A stretch of DNA of 64,000 bases from Datisca glomerata (GCA_003255025.1 QANY01006259.1:1667664-1731663), one strand, 5' to 3'. Counted from the stretch's first letter, positions 11,567 through 22,326 are shown. Notes: generated from the sequence alone by a model not told the origin. Program-made: numbers and translations.

Positions 11567-11734
11567 GAATCTCAAAGAAATATAAGTCATTTTCTCTGTC
11601 ATGACTAAATTCAATAATGACGTAGAGATTGTGGGCCAATATAGAATAGTAAATATATATCTAGAATTCCTTATATGCGTACCAGAACCCATTTTAGGTG
11701 TGATTCAGATTGATGTGGCATAAATCATGAGACA

Positions 11735-12010
11735 ATGTAAAATGATAAATAATTCCATAGATTCTTACAATAATTAGGTTGATAAATTCATGAATATCCG
11801 TTATAGGTCAGATGATAAATCCAGCAATCCCAAGATGAGTCATATAATCAATTAAGAAACCCACATAATAAGTTGACTGATAGATTCTCAAATATCCATA
11901 ATAAGTCAGTGGATAATCTGTATCTTCATGATGAGCTCAATAATAAGTCCAGAAATCTCCGTCATAAATTGATTAATAAATCTAGCAAACTCCTTAGAGA
12001 ATTGACGTGT
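11735..12010. repeat. Degenerate tandem repeat, about 35 bp
   Basis: Repeating elements ataagtc(a/c)g.tgataaatc and aatatccgt/aatccca/aatctccgt follow one another about every 35 bases. Divergence is strong, and the ends are uncertain. This is the fourth tandem array in 2.2 kb. Confidence 0.5.
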
Positions 12011-12414
12011 AAAATGAATAAATCCATAATTTTCATAACCAGATGATGAACAAGTCAATATATCCTCATAATTTATTATATCTAAAAAGTCCTCATATGT
12101 GAAGGAAAATATATGTCCATGATGACAGAGTGAATTAGGCTTGACAAGTGCCAAACTCTTGAAGTGAATGTCAACTCAAACGTAATTTAAACACATATAT
12201 GATATACAATGTGTTAATCAAATATGTGAATTAATAAGAGAGATTAAAGAATAAAAGCATGTATATTTTCCTCTCTTCTAACATTACAAATATGCCTAAC
12301 TTGTCAAGATCAAGGAAATCTAAGTGCGTATTCATGATCGCATAAGTATAGTCATATATTTGTTGTAATTTTGCTCTCAATAAATTATAGACCAATAAAT
12401 ATACATTCTCTAAT
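12011..12414. other. AT-rich spacer, nothing recognised
   Basis: Between the last tandem array and the microsatellite. No gene, RNA or element end seen. Confidence 0.3.
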
Positions 12415-12520
12415 TTCTATTAACAAATACATATACACATACATACATATACATACACACATACATACATATACATATACACATACATATATATATATAT
12501 ATNATATATATATATATAAC
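12415..12520. repeat. (TACA)n/(TA)n microsatellite with ambiguous base
   Basis: Mixed acatac/acatat units grade into a pure TA run. An n at 12503 interrupts the run and probably marks unresolved repeat length in the assembly. Confidence 0.95.
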
Positions 12521-12744
12521 TCTCAAAGCCTGGTGGGACAACTGTCTCACTGAAAGTCAACGCCAAGAAATTTTAAATTATTTTAAAATTAATATTAACC
12601 CGTTACTGGTACACATACCAGAACAGAAGATGCCTGTTACACCCTCGCCCAATCCATTATCCATCACTTCCTTAGCCCAGGAATTGTCAATACTGATAGA
12701 CACAATGAACTACACCAAAATCTGATATGCCCCTCTCTCACTCA

Positions 12745-13445
12745 CTTCAGATGGTATAAGGATGTCTTTATTATGAAAGTCATGTAGAGAGGCGATGCAA
12801 ACAGTGATCATTGGAAGGTAAAGTTCATTGATGGCCTCCCTAGTCTATTTGCTGAAAGAGTAAGAAGAAAACTCTGAGATAAGCATGATCAAAGTGGATA
12901 TTCTGTATGATCAATATACTTATGGACATCTCATTGCCCTAGTCATAGAAGAAGGACTAGGACTATGCAATGATATGAAATTACAGCATATGATGAAAAG
13001 TTAAAACCTTGACAACCGAAAAGAATTAGGTGAATTTTGTATCCAATTTGCCTACGATACTAAGATTCAGTATCCATCTTTATCATCCAGACCTCATGGG
13101 ACTTCTTCTAAGCCCTCTAAGCTCCAAAAAAAAATACTTTTCTAAAAAGAAATTCTGACATAAAGAGTCGAAACATAGATATCAATCACATCAGAAAACT
13201 CATAACAGCAAAGTCAAAGCCATCTGCTATAAGTGTGGCTTACTAGGACACTTTACTAACAAATGCTGATCTAAATTCAAGAAGAAACTTCATGAATTAT
13301 CTCTCGATGAAGAGACTCAACAGAAAATCCTGAACTGCCTCTCTGAAGACAGTTCTACTGCCAGTTCAGATGATGACGTTGCATATATTTCTACATCTGA
13401 GTCTGACTTTGAACTTGCAACTCTAAAACCTGCAATACAATAACA
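12745..13445 (+). pseudogene. Pararetroviral coat protein part with zinc knuckle
   Basis: Around 12820-12870 the frame reads WKVKFIDGLPSLFAERV, the caulimovirid coat-protein motif. After several stops and frame changes, CYKCGLLGHFTNKC (13224-13266) is a complete CX2CX4HX4C zinc knuckle, with a TGA directly after it. The following segment is basic, then acidic and serine-rich (SSTASSDDDVAYISTSESD), as is usual downstream of the knuckle in this family. Capsid assembly and RNA binding are the known family roles; this copy cannot encode a full protein. Confidence 0.7.
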
Positions 13446-13475
13446 GAAACCAACTATTAGAAGGCAATAGTTGAA

Positions 13476-14320
13476 ATGAATGATTTAGATCTGACTGGAC
13501 CAGGTCTAAGCATCTTAACTGATACTCAACGATCTCTCATTGCCACTGCTGACCAAATAACCGATCGCGAGATGAAGCTTAAGTTTTTAGAAACTTGCTA
13601 CAAGGAATATTCTACTCCTGAGATCAGACCCGTAGAAAATTACAGTCTGAAAGAACTGTTAAACCGTATTCAACAGGATTATATTCCACACTAACTTGTT
13701 ACCATTTCTGATATGAAAATAGAGATTAATATTATTAAGTCTGAGATCCAGCAGCTAAAGACTGCTAATCAAATCTTTACCCAGGATTTTCATCTACTCA
13801 AACAGTCTACGCTCAAAGGGAAACTCCCTAAAGACTTTTCACCATATCAGCCTATTCATCATTCACCAGATCTTCCAAGTCTAAGTCTAAGTCAACCATT
13901 GACTACACCAGATCTACCTTCTCCTAGTCAAAGTCAAAGTCAAACTTTGACCTCCCCAGATCAGCCTTGTCAGATCTCACCAGATCAAACAAAGAAAAAT
14001 AATCCGTATTTATTCCTTCTGAACCAAGTCACCTTTCAGAAATGGTACACCAAGATTACCTTAGTAATCAAACCTGATTTCATCATTACTGACATCATTG
14101 TCTTAGTTGATAGTGGCGCATATATGAACTGCATACATGAAGGTCTAATCCCTCTGAAATACTTCCATAAAATCACTCAATCCCTCACCAGTGCTAGTGA
14201 GAATTCTATGAGAATTCAATATAAAATACCACAAACGCTTATCTGCAAACATAGTGTTTGCATACCTGCTTCATTTGTACTCATCAAGAATATGACACAA
14301 GTATCATTTTAGACAATCCT
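13476..14320 (+). pseudogene. Pararetroviral linker and aspartic protease
   Basis: Two open pieces (13476-13694 and 13713-14312) cover a helical linker, a Pro/Ser/Gln-rich spacer with repeated S-L-S-Q-type units (13880-13950) and a retropepsin-like domain. VLVDSGAYMNCIHEGL at about 14101-14148 holds the DSGA active site, and CIPASFVLI comes towards the domain end. A stop at 13693-13695 and a frameshift near 14310 break it. Confidence 0.75.
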
Positions 14321-15475
14321 TTTCTTAATTCAATTATGCCTATCAGTAGAATTAATACCTCTGGTATCCATACCGTAGTTGATACCCTTGATATTACTTT
14401 TGAATTTATAACAAAACCATATACTAAAGAAGTAGATATCATCAGACATCTTATTGTTAATAAAACAAACCAGTTAAATTTGTTACAGAAAGAAGTCCAC
14501 TTTCTGACTATTGATCAACGTATACAACAACCAGGAATACAGAATAAAATAAAAACAATTCTGCATGAATTTCAAGCTGAAATCTGTAGTGATATTCCTA
14601 ATGCCTTCTAGGATAGAAAGAAACATATCATATCACTACCCTATCATCCTAACTTTAATGAGAAAAATATTCCTACCAAATCTAAACCTAGTCAGATGAA
14701 AAGGGAATATTTAGAACTGTGCAAAATCAAAATTGACTCATTATTACAGAAAAATTAATTAGGCTTAGTAAATCTCCTTGGAGTTGTACTGGTTTCTATG
14801 TTAAAAATGCTGAAATTGAAAGAGGCTCACCTAGGTTAGTGATCAATTACAAAGATCTGCTTGACAGACTTTATGATTCAGTAATTTTCTCAAAATTTGA
14901 TTTAAAATCAGGATTTGGCAATGGATTAGATATCCCATACTCAATAAAAAAGATCTGCTTAACAGACTTAATGATTCAGTAATTTTCTCAAAATTTGATT
15001 TAAAATCAGGATTTCGCAAATTCAAATAGCTGAACCAGAGAGATATAAAATTGCCTTTACAGTACCATTTGGCCATTATGAATGGAATGTTTTACCATTT
15101 GGTGTGAAAAATGACCCATCTGAATTCCAGCATATCACGAATGATATCTTTAATGCTTATACTGCATTTATCATCTGTTACATTGATGATGTATTAATTT
15201 TCTCACCATCTATAGATCAACATTTTAAACATCTGCATATTTTTAAGAATGTTGTTAACAGAAATGATTTAGTTTTATCTGCCAGTAAAATGAAATTATT
15301 CCGAACGACTGTCAGATTTTTAGGCCATAATATTTCTAATGGCACCCTAATTCCTATTAACAGTAGTATAAACTTCGCATCTAAATATTCAGATGAAATT
15401 AGGGATAAAACCCAATTGCAAAGATCATTAGAAAGTTTGAATTACATCTGTGACTTTTGTCCACAAGTAGCCTAG
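14313..15475 (+). pseudogene. Pararetroviral reverse transcriptase, broken
   Basis: The domain follows the protease after a frameshift. The N-terminal part ends at a TAG near 14609. The palm motif YIDD is intact at 15179-15190, followed by a thumb/connection segment with VRFLGHNIS (about 15309-15335). Stops and frame changes occur near 14609, 14756 and 15028, and a 70-base stretch of the fingers/palm is duplicated. RT would copy the pregenomic RNA; this copy is inactive. Confidence 0.8.
14851..15018. repeat. Internal 70-bp duplication in the RT region
   Basis: aaagatctgcttgacagact… (14851-14920) recurs at 14949-15018 with about four differences, offset 98. The intervening 28 bases are also RT-like. 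The duplication adds sequence within the RT palm and is not known from intact relatives, so it arose in this copy or its close kin. Confidence 0.88.
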
Positions 15476-16231
15476 GATACTGCTATTCTAAATAAAAGAC
15501 TTCAGAAGACCCCAATTCTTTGGACACCAGATCTGACAGTACCTGTGCAAAACATTAAAGCTAAAATTAAACAGTTACACTGTTTAGCTTTACCAAATCC
15601 TACCTGGCATAAAATAGTAGAAACAGATGCCTCCAATCTAGGCTATGTAGGTATTTTAAAATAGTTAAACCTTCATAAATAGAAGGAAGAATTACTCAGA
15701 TTCACCTCTGATGCTTGGAAAGGACTAGCAAAGAATTATCCGGCGATTAAACAAGAATGTTTAGAAATAGTAAAATGTGTACTCAAATTTCAAGATGATT
15801 TATTAAATCAACATTTTCTTATCCGCGTTGACTGCTCTACAGTTAAACAGATTTTCAAAAAAGATGTTCAAAATATTACATCTAAATAGATATTTGCATC
15901 AAGGCAGAGTATCTTATCTGTTTTTTACTTTGATATTGACTATATTATAGGTGAACAAAAATCTCTTTCTGATTTTCTAACCGTGAATATTTGCAGGGAC
16001 AAATCTCATATGAGTAACCGAGGAAGAGACCGTAGCTCTCGTGGGCGCGACAGAGGCAGAACAAATCTGCACTATCCGAATGATGGAATATTCTGAACAT
16101 CCGAATTCCTAAGTGTGAAAGAGGTTACTCGAAATAATACTAAAGAAGTCCTCTTGACGCTAGAACAATATATCCCTAATAGTATATATGAGGAAACAAT
16201 CCTCATCATTGAATCTAACGATGAAAAATGA
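15476..16231 (+). pseudogene. Pararetroviral RNase H and C-terminal tail
   Basis: After a TAG at 15473-15475 the same frame continues. ETDASNLGYVGI near 15616-15655 carries the RNase H Asp pair region, and IRVDCSTVKQIF near 15820-15860 and GEQKSLSDFL near 15952-15980 match later RNase H motifs. A basic segment (NRGRDRSSRGRDRGR) and an acidic end (IESNDEK) then run to TGA at 16231. Several TAG stops sit inside. Confidence 0.7.
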
Positions 16232-16276
16232 AGATGAAGAATGAAGAAACTAGATAACTTGTTTTGAGAAATCAAT

Positions 16277-16756
16277 GCTCTGATACCAATTGATAAGAAC
16301 CCACTAGGCGACCTGTCCTAGGAACCCTTAGATCAACGAACAAGAAGCCAATCGGAAGCTAGAAACAAATCAAGGTTGATCAGATTAGAACCCTAAGGAA
16401 AAATAAGCCCTTAAAACCCCAATCTCGAGACGCCACAATTTTGAGTAGTCTCTTGATAATTCAAAATTTTGTATTCTACCAAGAACACAAGAACGCAAAG
16501 CAAAAGCTCGTTGAATAATATTAATGACTAAAAAGTGACATTTTTACAACCTATGAGTATTTATATAGAGGCCCTAAAATGAAATAAGCATAAATAAAAT
16601 AAAATAAAACAAACCCAAAACTTAAATGAGCCCAAAGTCCAAGACCCAACAAACAACTTAAAATAAAAAAATAAAACTCTATTTTAGCCCAAAACACTTA
16701 AATCACATAAACACGAATTGTGCCACATGTCATGGATTCTAATATTTGTTCTTACA
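16277..16756 (-). mobile_element. LTR (466 bp) with adjoining primer-binding site
   Basis: On the minus strand the LTR runs TGTAAGAAC (16756) to GTTCTTATCA (16291), short inverted ends with TG…CA. Two bases later comes TGGTATCAGAGC (16288-16277), the initiator-tRNA-Met primer site. A TATA-like tatataaatac lies at about 16567-16557 on the minus strand. Internal sequence expected beyond the primer site is instead replaced within about 45 bases by the pararetrovirus in opposite orientation, so this is a solo-type or truncated element. Confidence 0.7.
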
Positions 16757-16946
16757 AATCCAAGCCTTGCATATAAAGATAAATGATTATCCTTGGTGAC
16801 GCCTTGGAATCTTCTAATATATCATCTTTGTTATGCACGTCCATGATTTTGACTTGTAAAGCATCTTTCATCCTTTTTGTTCTAGCTCGAGTCATTGGAC
16901 CGCCAATTCCTTGTAATGGATATTTTGAGTCATTGTTCCTAGACAA
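16752..16946 (-). pseudogene. Polyprotein tail fragment beside the LTR
   Basis: The minus frame reads YPLQGIGGPMTRARTKRMKDAL, a basic motif (PMTRARTKR) known from the 3' end of plant LTR-retrotransposon polyproteins and TR-GAG-like elements. It stops with TAA at 16754-16752, three bases inside the LTR. It thus occupies the 3' internal position relative to the LTR, while the primer site occupies the 5' internal position on the other side. Confidence 0.5.
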
Positions 16947-16947
16947 G

Positions 16948-18066
16948 AGAGAAAAGTATGTAGACTAATTAAATCTCTCTATGGATTGAAACAAGCACCA
17001 AAACAATTGCACGATAAATTTGACACGGTTATATTGTCAAATGGGTTTAAAATTAATGAGCGCGACAGATGTGTATACTTTAAGAACACTCAAATAGGGT
17101 ATGTAATTGTTTTTCTATATGTTGATGATATGTTAATTATTGGTAGTAATAGCAGTGTCATAAAAACTACCAAACAATTATTAACTAGTAGATTTTGATA
17201 TGAAGGACATGGATGTCACAAATGTTATTTTGGCAATCAAGATTTCTTGAACATCTTATGGATTCATACTATCTCAAAAACATTACATTGAGAAATTACT
17301 TGATAAGTTCAAGAAGTATAATATAATTCCAGTGAAGACATTGGTATATGTAAGTCTAGCTCTTTCTCCAAACACTAGTGATAGCATATCACAATTGGAA
17401 TATCCTCGTATAATCGGCAGTTGGATGTACTTTATGAACTATATAAGACAGGACATAGCTTACGCAATAAGTAAGTTAAGTATTTATACAAGCAATCCTG
17501 GTAAAGATCATTGGAAGGCCATAATAAGAACTATATGGTATTTAAGACATACCAAGAACTATGGACTACATTATACAAGATATCCACCAGTACTGAAAGG
17601 TTACAGTGATGCAAACTGGATATCAGGTATTAAGGATTCAAAATCCTTGAATGGATATATTTTTACCCTTGGAGGTGCTGCAGTGTCTTGGAAGTCCTCC
17701 AAACAGGCTTGCATTGCAAGATCTACGATAGAATTTGAATTTATAGCTTTGGATAAAGCTGGAGAAGAAGCTGAATGGCTTAGAAATATTTTGGACAATA
17801 TTTCTAATTGGCCTAAACTTGTGCCTGCAATATGCATATATTGTGACAGTCAAGCAGCAATTGGAAGGGCACATAATATAGTGTATAACGGTAAGTCTCG
17901 ACAAATACGTCGAAGAGATGATACAGTAATACACTTACTCTCGAGTGGAATAATTTTCATTGACTACGTGAAGTCAAAAGACAATATCACGGATCCTCTT
18001 ACAAAAGGTTTAACAAGAGTACAAGTAAAAAGTTCATCGAGTGGAATGGGCCTAAGGCCTATGTAA
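16948..18066 (+). pseudogene. Ty1/copia RT (C-terminal part) and RNase H
   Basis: Starts abruptly at KKVCRLIKSLYGLKQAPKQ, the copia RT motif just before the palm. YVDDMLIIGS (YVDD at 17118-17129) keeps the catalytic aspartates. A frameshift near 17200 and a stop near 17250 follow. From 17332 a 244-codon frame covers RNase [56 protein letters not shown], then [15 protein letters not shown] at the C-terminus. GAG, protease and integrase are missing; the 5' cut coincides with the start of the minus-strand fragment at 16946. Tork-like lineage is likely (inference). Confidence 0.85.
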
Positions 18067-18654
18067 CCATGAATCGACATAATGGTAACCCTACCTAATT
18101 GGCTGGAGATCTTAAGATCTAGGATTAAGGGGACAACCGGACTATGTATGATTCAGTATGTACTGAGGAGAATCATACTCCATCCCATTCCTATGATGAG
18201 ACAATGCACGTCTGTCGCGAGAAACAAGATAAGTTACGCTTTTAATGATTTCTATAATTTGTATTTATACAAGTGGGGAATTGTAGGATACTCTTAATGG
18301 AAATCACCTATGTGAGTGTGAATGGGTCGTTTTTATGAGAATTGGTATACTGAATTCACTAAAGCACTCATGAAACTAGGAGGTGTTTAAGGCCAAAACG
18401 AACACATACATAAGAACTAACTCTGTTCAAAGAATAACTATGTGATTTCTATTGTCTTGGATTACACAACAACTGACAGTTCAAGGCATCATACCCATTT
18501 ATTAGCTAAGTAATCCCGATAGATCTTCACTAGGGAAAGTTCAAAGTCTGTGATTACTTATCTTGAGGCAGTTAATTTTCATTTGTAATCGTATAAGTGT
18601 CTGCATTTTCCTTTGCATGTTTGAGGAAGCCAATTTTTCATTCATGTGGGGTAT
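18067..18654 (+). other. 3' untranslated region of the L1 copia element
   Basis: Non-coding stretch between the end of RNase H and the LTR. A short purine-containing tract with catgtgggg directly before the LTR start is the likely polypurine primer. No gene seen. Confidence 0.55.
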
Positions 18655-19225
18655 TGTTGGAGAAAATGGTAGTTTGACAACTTTGAATTCAACTAATGGT
18701 ATCTATACTCTCATTTTAGTGGAGAGCGCAAACACATTATACATCTGATAAAACGTAACGTGAGATGATGCATTGTCAAAACCATTAGGTAATGAACGAG
18801 AAAATTGTCTCAAAATTTACCCACTTGAATAGATAACAAATTTGAGCTAGTCGGGTCGGCATGGTACAATACGGTTTGGGGTTGATCTTGGAGTTTTGAC
18901 AAATTTCTTATAATTTTTTAAAAGACATGATATTTGACTTATAATTCTTCGATTGTCGTATGTCTTCATAACATTACCAAAAGTAACCCAAATGTTTGTT
19001 CGAATGACCATGAATCAACCTATATATTGTCGTTACTTGACACAACATAGAGTGCTACTTCTCGAAAGATCCGTCCTATCCTAGGAGATGATTACTCAAC
19101 ACCTTGAGCGCATATGAAGGGGTAAATTAGTCTTAAGGAGACAAATTTTTCACTGAGCTCGGATCATTTGACTAACTACAAAATCTATGAGTTTTTATTT
19201 ATGTTTATGCATGAAGGTTCTAATA
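18655..19225 (+). repeat. Copia 3' LTR, family L1
   Basis: Begins TGTTGGAGAAAATGG and ends near ttctaata; the same family ends TTCTAACA at 27297. Its first ~415 bases recur inverted at 31018-31434, and its last ~190 bases recur at 27107-27297. Length about 570 bp. Confidence 0.75.
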
Positions 19226-19450
19226 GTACCTATAAAAGGGCAAACATTGATCAATAATATAACTATAAGGTCTAATCTATTACTTTTTAAAAATAAATGG
19301 TTAAAAATGAAAACTACTCTAAACTATATGGGGTAAAACTATAATTTATCCTGAAAAATATAATATGCAATCGGAAATGAAATAGAATCGGATTGGTCAG
19401 TCGTATATTTAAATTACAACGAAGACAAAATAGTCAAAATACAACTTTGT
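19226..19450 (+). repeat. Dispersed repeat S, copy 1
   Basis: cctataaaagggcaaac … ctactttttaaaa … atgaaaactactc resembles the sequence at 32683-32960 over roughly 200 bases. Both copies directly follow an element end (L1 LTR here, Pack-MULE there). Identity unknown; possibly an older element used as a target. Confidence 0.5.
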
Positions 19451-19499
19451 CTTCTTGCTGCTCAAGAGGAATGTCGTTGGAGAGTGAAATTTAACTGTA

Positions 19500-19790
19500 G
19501 CAGGCTAGGAATCTGATGGGCCTGAAAGCACATCATTGATTCTTGTACGTGGGCCAGCCGCAGACTACACGGCGACGAAGCTAACAGCTAAAGCGTTGCA
19601 GACGGGCCCCGGGCTATTCTTGGGCCAGATGATTCAGGACCGACTGGGTTACGGGCCGGTCCAAATAAGAAATTTGGGATTCCCGGCACAGCCCGTTAAA
19701 CCAGCCCTCCAAATTATAGTCCGAGCTGGGCCGGGATTCATCGGTGCTTTTAAAACCAGACCAGCCCCTACATGCATAATGTGGAAACTA
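19500..19790. mobile_element. GC-rich block, possible hAT-like fragment
   Basis: GC-rich island with repeated gggcc/ggcc. On the minus strand it begins taggggctggtctgg near 19772, akin to hAT-type termini. The 88-codon plus frame inside is not recognised. No opposite terminus found. Confidence 0.25.
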
Positions 19791-19799
19791 TTAAATTTT

Positions 19800-19875
19800 T
19801 AACAACAACGAGATTCGCACGCAGGTAGAGCACATCGGGAAGCGATTCATTGACCACTAGGCTGAGCCCAATTAA
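19800..19875 (-). repeat. tRNA-derived SINE head
   Basis: The minus strand reads gctcagcctagtggtcaatg (A-box region), then gcgtgcgaatctcg (B-box region), about 35 bases apart, as in plant SINEs of the Au type ('GCCTAGTGGTTAA … GGTTCGAATCC'). The downstream tail is AT-rich. Confidence 0.5.
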
Positions 19876-20436
19876 TTATTTAAAATGATCATATTTTAAT
19901 TTTAATTACGTTTTTTGTTGTGATTAAAGTTATTTATAAGATAATATAATATACTTAGTTGTAAAATAAATATAAAATATACTTAAATGCATTAATAAAT
20001 AACAAGATAAATATATATTTTATTCAGTAAACCTCTACATGACACCATCCAATTCAAGTAGATTATGTTTAGATGTTGACATTTTCAAAATTATGGAGCA
20101 TCCTTTATATATTTACGATCAATTACATCACAAAAAAAATATATGCATGCTTTAAAAGTATTAATCCAATTTTTTCTCACCAAATATTTATCTAAGTTTA
20201 ATTATTAAATTTCTAATAATATTTATTTTTATAATTAATAAGGATATAGAAAATATAAACTAACTCATTATCTAAATATAACAAGCAAGTAAATATTTTG
20301 TTACTACTTTAAATCAAATAAACTCATTTTAAATTATGGCATAAAGCTTGTGTCTTAATAATGTGAAAATTAATAAATACATATTTTATTCTCTTAAATA
20401 GATGTATATTGAATTAAATATATCAATAACTTATAA
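19876..20436. other. AT-rich spacer
   Basis: Nothing recognised beyond high AT content. Confidence 0.3.
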
Positions 20437-20925
20437 TCTATAATATATTAAAAGTGGCAATACAATGTGAATTATTTTTTTTACCATTTTGTCCAACCAT
20501 GAATCCTAAAAGTTCTTAAATGACCATCAAGATATTAACCCAGTAATAAATTAAGTATTTATTTCTCATAACATCCACAATACTATAAATTAATTGTTCT
20601 CAACAAGTTATCTTAGATTAATTTTATGTTATTTTTATTACACTTTAGAGTAAAAAAATTTAAGTGAATACTTAAGATTTTGGTTTGAATAGTTAGACTA
20701 ACTTTAAAAAGATTGATGTATCCCTAATAGTTAGTTGTGAAAATGAGTAGATTAAATTACTAAACAAGTTCAACAAATATAGATCATATAGTATAGGTTA
20801 AAAATTTCTCCTATCCATAAGACATATCTTGAATAATAATACAAGTCACATGAGAATAAAAACATTTTATGATTGATTTTATCTAAACTATTTACCATTC
20901 TAACACTACCATTTATTATTTGATA
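20437..20925 (+). mobile_element. Helitron 5' terminus and AT-rich body
   Basis: tctataatatattaaaagtg matches the conserved 5' TC end of plant ATREP-type Helitrons and lies after an A, as expected for insertion between A and T. No hairpin plus CTRR end was found before the copia fragment begins at about 20929, so the extent is a guess. Confidence 0.4.
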
Positions 20926-20928
20926 CGT

Positions 20929-21577
20929 TTAAATGTAATTGACTGAAACGTATTTAACATCAATTTGATGTATTTCTAGACCATTTAATGCTGCAATGGC
21001 AATTAACATACAAATGGAAGTAATTCTCGTAACTAGTGAATAAGTGTCAAAATAATCCAAGTCTTCTTGTTGCTTGTAGCCTTTAACCACAAGGCTTGCT
21101 ATCGATTGATCCATCTACCTTTATTTTCTTTTTGAAAATCCACTTACACCCTAACGGTTTATTTCTTGGTGGAAGTTCAACCAGTTTTCAGGTGTGATTT
21201 TGCATGATGGATTCAATTTCACTATTGACAACTTCTTTCCAATATGAAGCTTCAGGAGATGCCATTGTCTCTGTAAAACTTTGAGATTCATTTTCTAACA
21301 AATAAGTTAGAAAATCAGGCCTGAATGACTTGAATGTCTTTATCCTTTTACTATGTCTAGGCTCTTCCTCATTTATAGAATCTTGATTGTTATTAGGCGT
21401 AGTATCGTGAGATCTCTTTAGTGAACATGATTCACTTAGCATGTTATATGGAAATATATTATCAAAGAAAGAGGCATTCCTCGATTCTATTATTGTGTTA
21501 ACATGCAAATCTGGAATCTTAGATTTATGAACAAGAAACATATACGCACTACTATTATGTGCATAACAATTGAACAC
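20929..21577 (-). pseudogene. Copia RT N-terminal part
   Basis: The frame 21577-21188 ends with EASYWKEVVNSEIESIMQNHT, the start of copia RT ('P..W..A…E..S…N.TW'). After a break, ASLVVKGYKQQEDLDYFDTY and LNGLEIHQIDVK follow (21114-20929). The palm YVDD and everything beyond are missing. The region before RT contains a basic-acidic spacer with HSKRIKTFKSF. Confidence 0.8.
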
Positions 21578-21728
21578 TCAGTCAATGGTTTTAGGTCCTA
21601 ACTTAACCTGTTTAGGTTTAGGAATGACGACCTTAGCTAAACACCCCCACACTTTAAAATATTTAAAAGTAGAAGGTCAAGCCTTACATACTTCATATGA
21701 AATTATGTGGGTCTTCATATAAGGAATT

Positions 21729-22326
21729 CTATTGAGAATATAATTTGCAGAAAGCAATGCTTTCCCCCATAAATTTTGGGGTAATCCCAAACTTACTAAC
21801 ATTACATTCATCATTTCTTTCAAAGTTCGTCAGCAATGCTATTAGACTGAGGTGAGTAAGGAGCAGTAGTCTGGTGAATGATTTCATGTTCTGAGCAAAA
21901 TTGCTCAAAAGGTGAATCATATTCACCAACTCTATCGCTTTTAACACTTCAATCTTTTTGCGAAGCTGATTCTCAACTTCAGTTTTATAGTGTTTAAACA
22001 CTTCAATTTCCTCATCTTTGCTTCTTAGCAAATACACAACAATATTAAGTACAATCATCTATAAAAGTGATAAAGTAATTTTTACCACCTCTAGTATGTA
22101 TATATTTAAAATTACAAACATCACTGTGAATTAATTCTAGAGGTTCGGTAGTTCTTTCTATTGATTTAAAAGATATTCTTCTCATTTTAGATTCCACACA
22201 TATCTCACATTTATGATTATTATCATTTTCAAACTTAGGTACTAAGTCTAAATTGATTAACATATTCAACATTTTATAATTTACATTGCCTAGTCTAGCA
22301 TGCCATAAGTTAGAGGACTCAACCAT
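21729..22326 (-). pseudogene. Copia GAG-pre-integrase and integrase
   Basis: 22326-22045 reads SSNLWHARLGNVNYKML, then CEICVESKMRR, matching the H..H…C..C zinc-binding part, and LIHSDVCNFKYIHTRGGKNYFITFIDDCT, the start of the integrase core with its first catalytic Asp. 22058-21729 continues with KDEEIEVFKHYKTEVENQ in another frame. The core is broken by frameshifts, one near 22050. Confidence 0.8.

Larger units (their letters stand above)
12560..16231 (+). mobile_element. Endogenous pararetrovirus (Caulimoviridae), broken
   Basis: Plus-strand order is coat-protein segment, CCHC zinc knuckle, aspartic protease, reverse transcriptase, RNase H and a short acidic tail, without integrase and without flanking LTRs. 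That order and the style of protease and RT fit plant caulimovirids of the Petuvirus/Florendovirus kind (inference; other genera possible). The movement protein and intergenic promoter region were not found on the left, so the copy is 5'-truncated. Many stops and frameshifts and an internal duplication (14851-15018) show it is an old, inactive genomic copy. Confidence 0.8.

Noticed and set aside
12371..12553. 60-codon frame of Tyr/Ile/His/Thr repeats
   Set aside because: Translation of the (TACA)n/(TA)n microsatellite, including an unknown residue at the n.
16277..16288. Primer-binding site of the pararetrovirus
   Set aside because: The motif is on the minus strand, opposite to the viral genes, and follows an LTR end by two bases, so it belongs to the LTR element.
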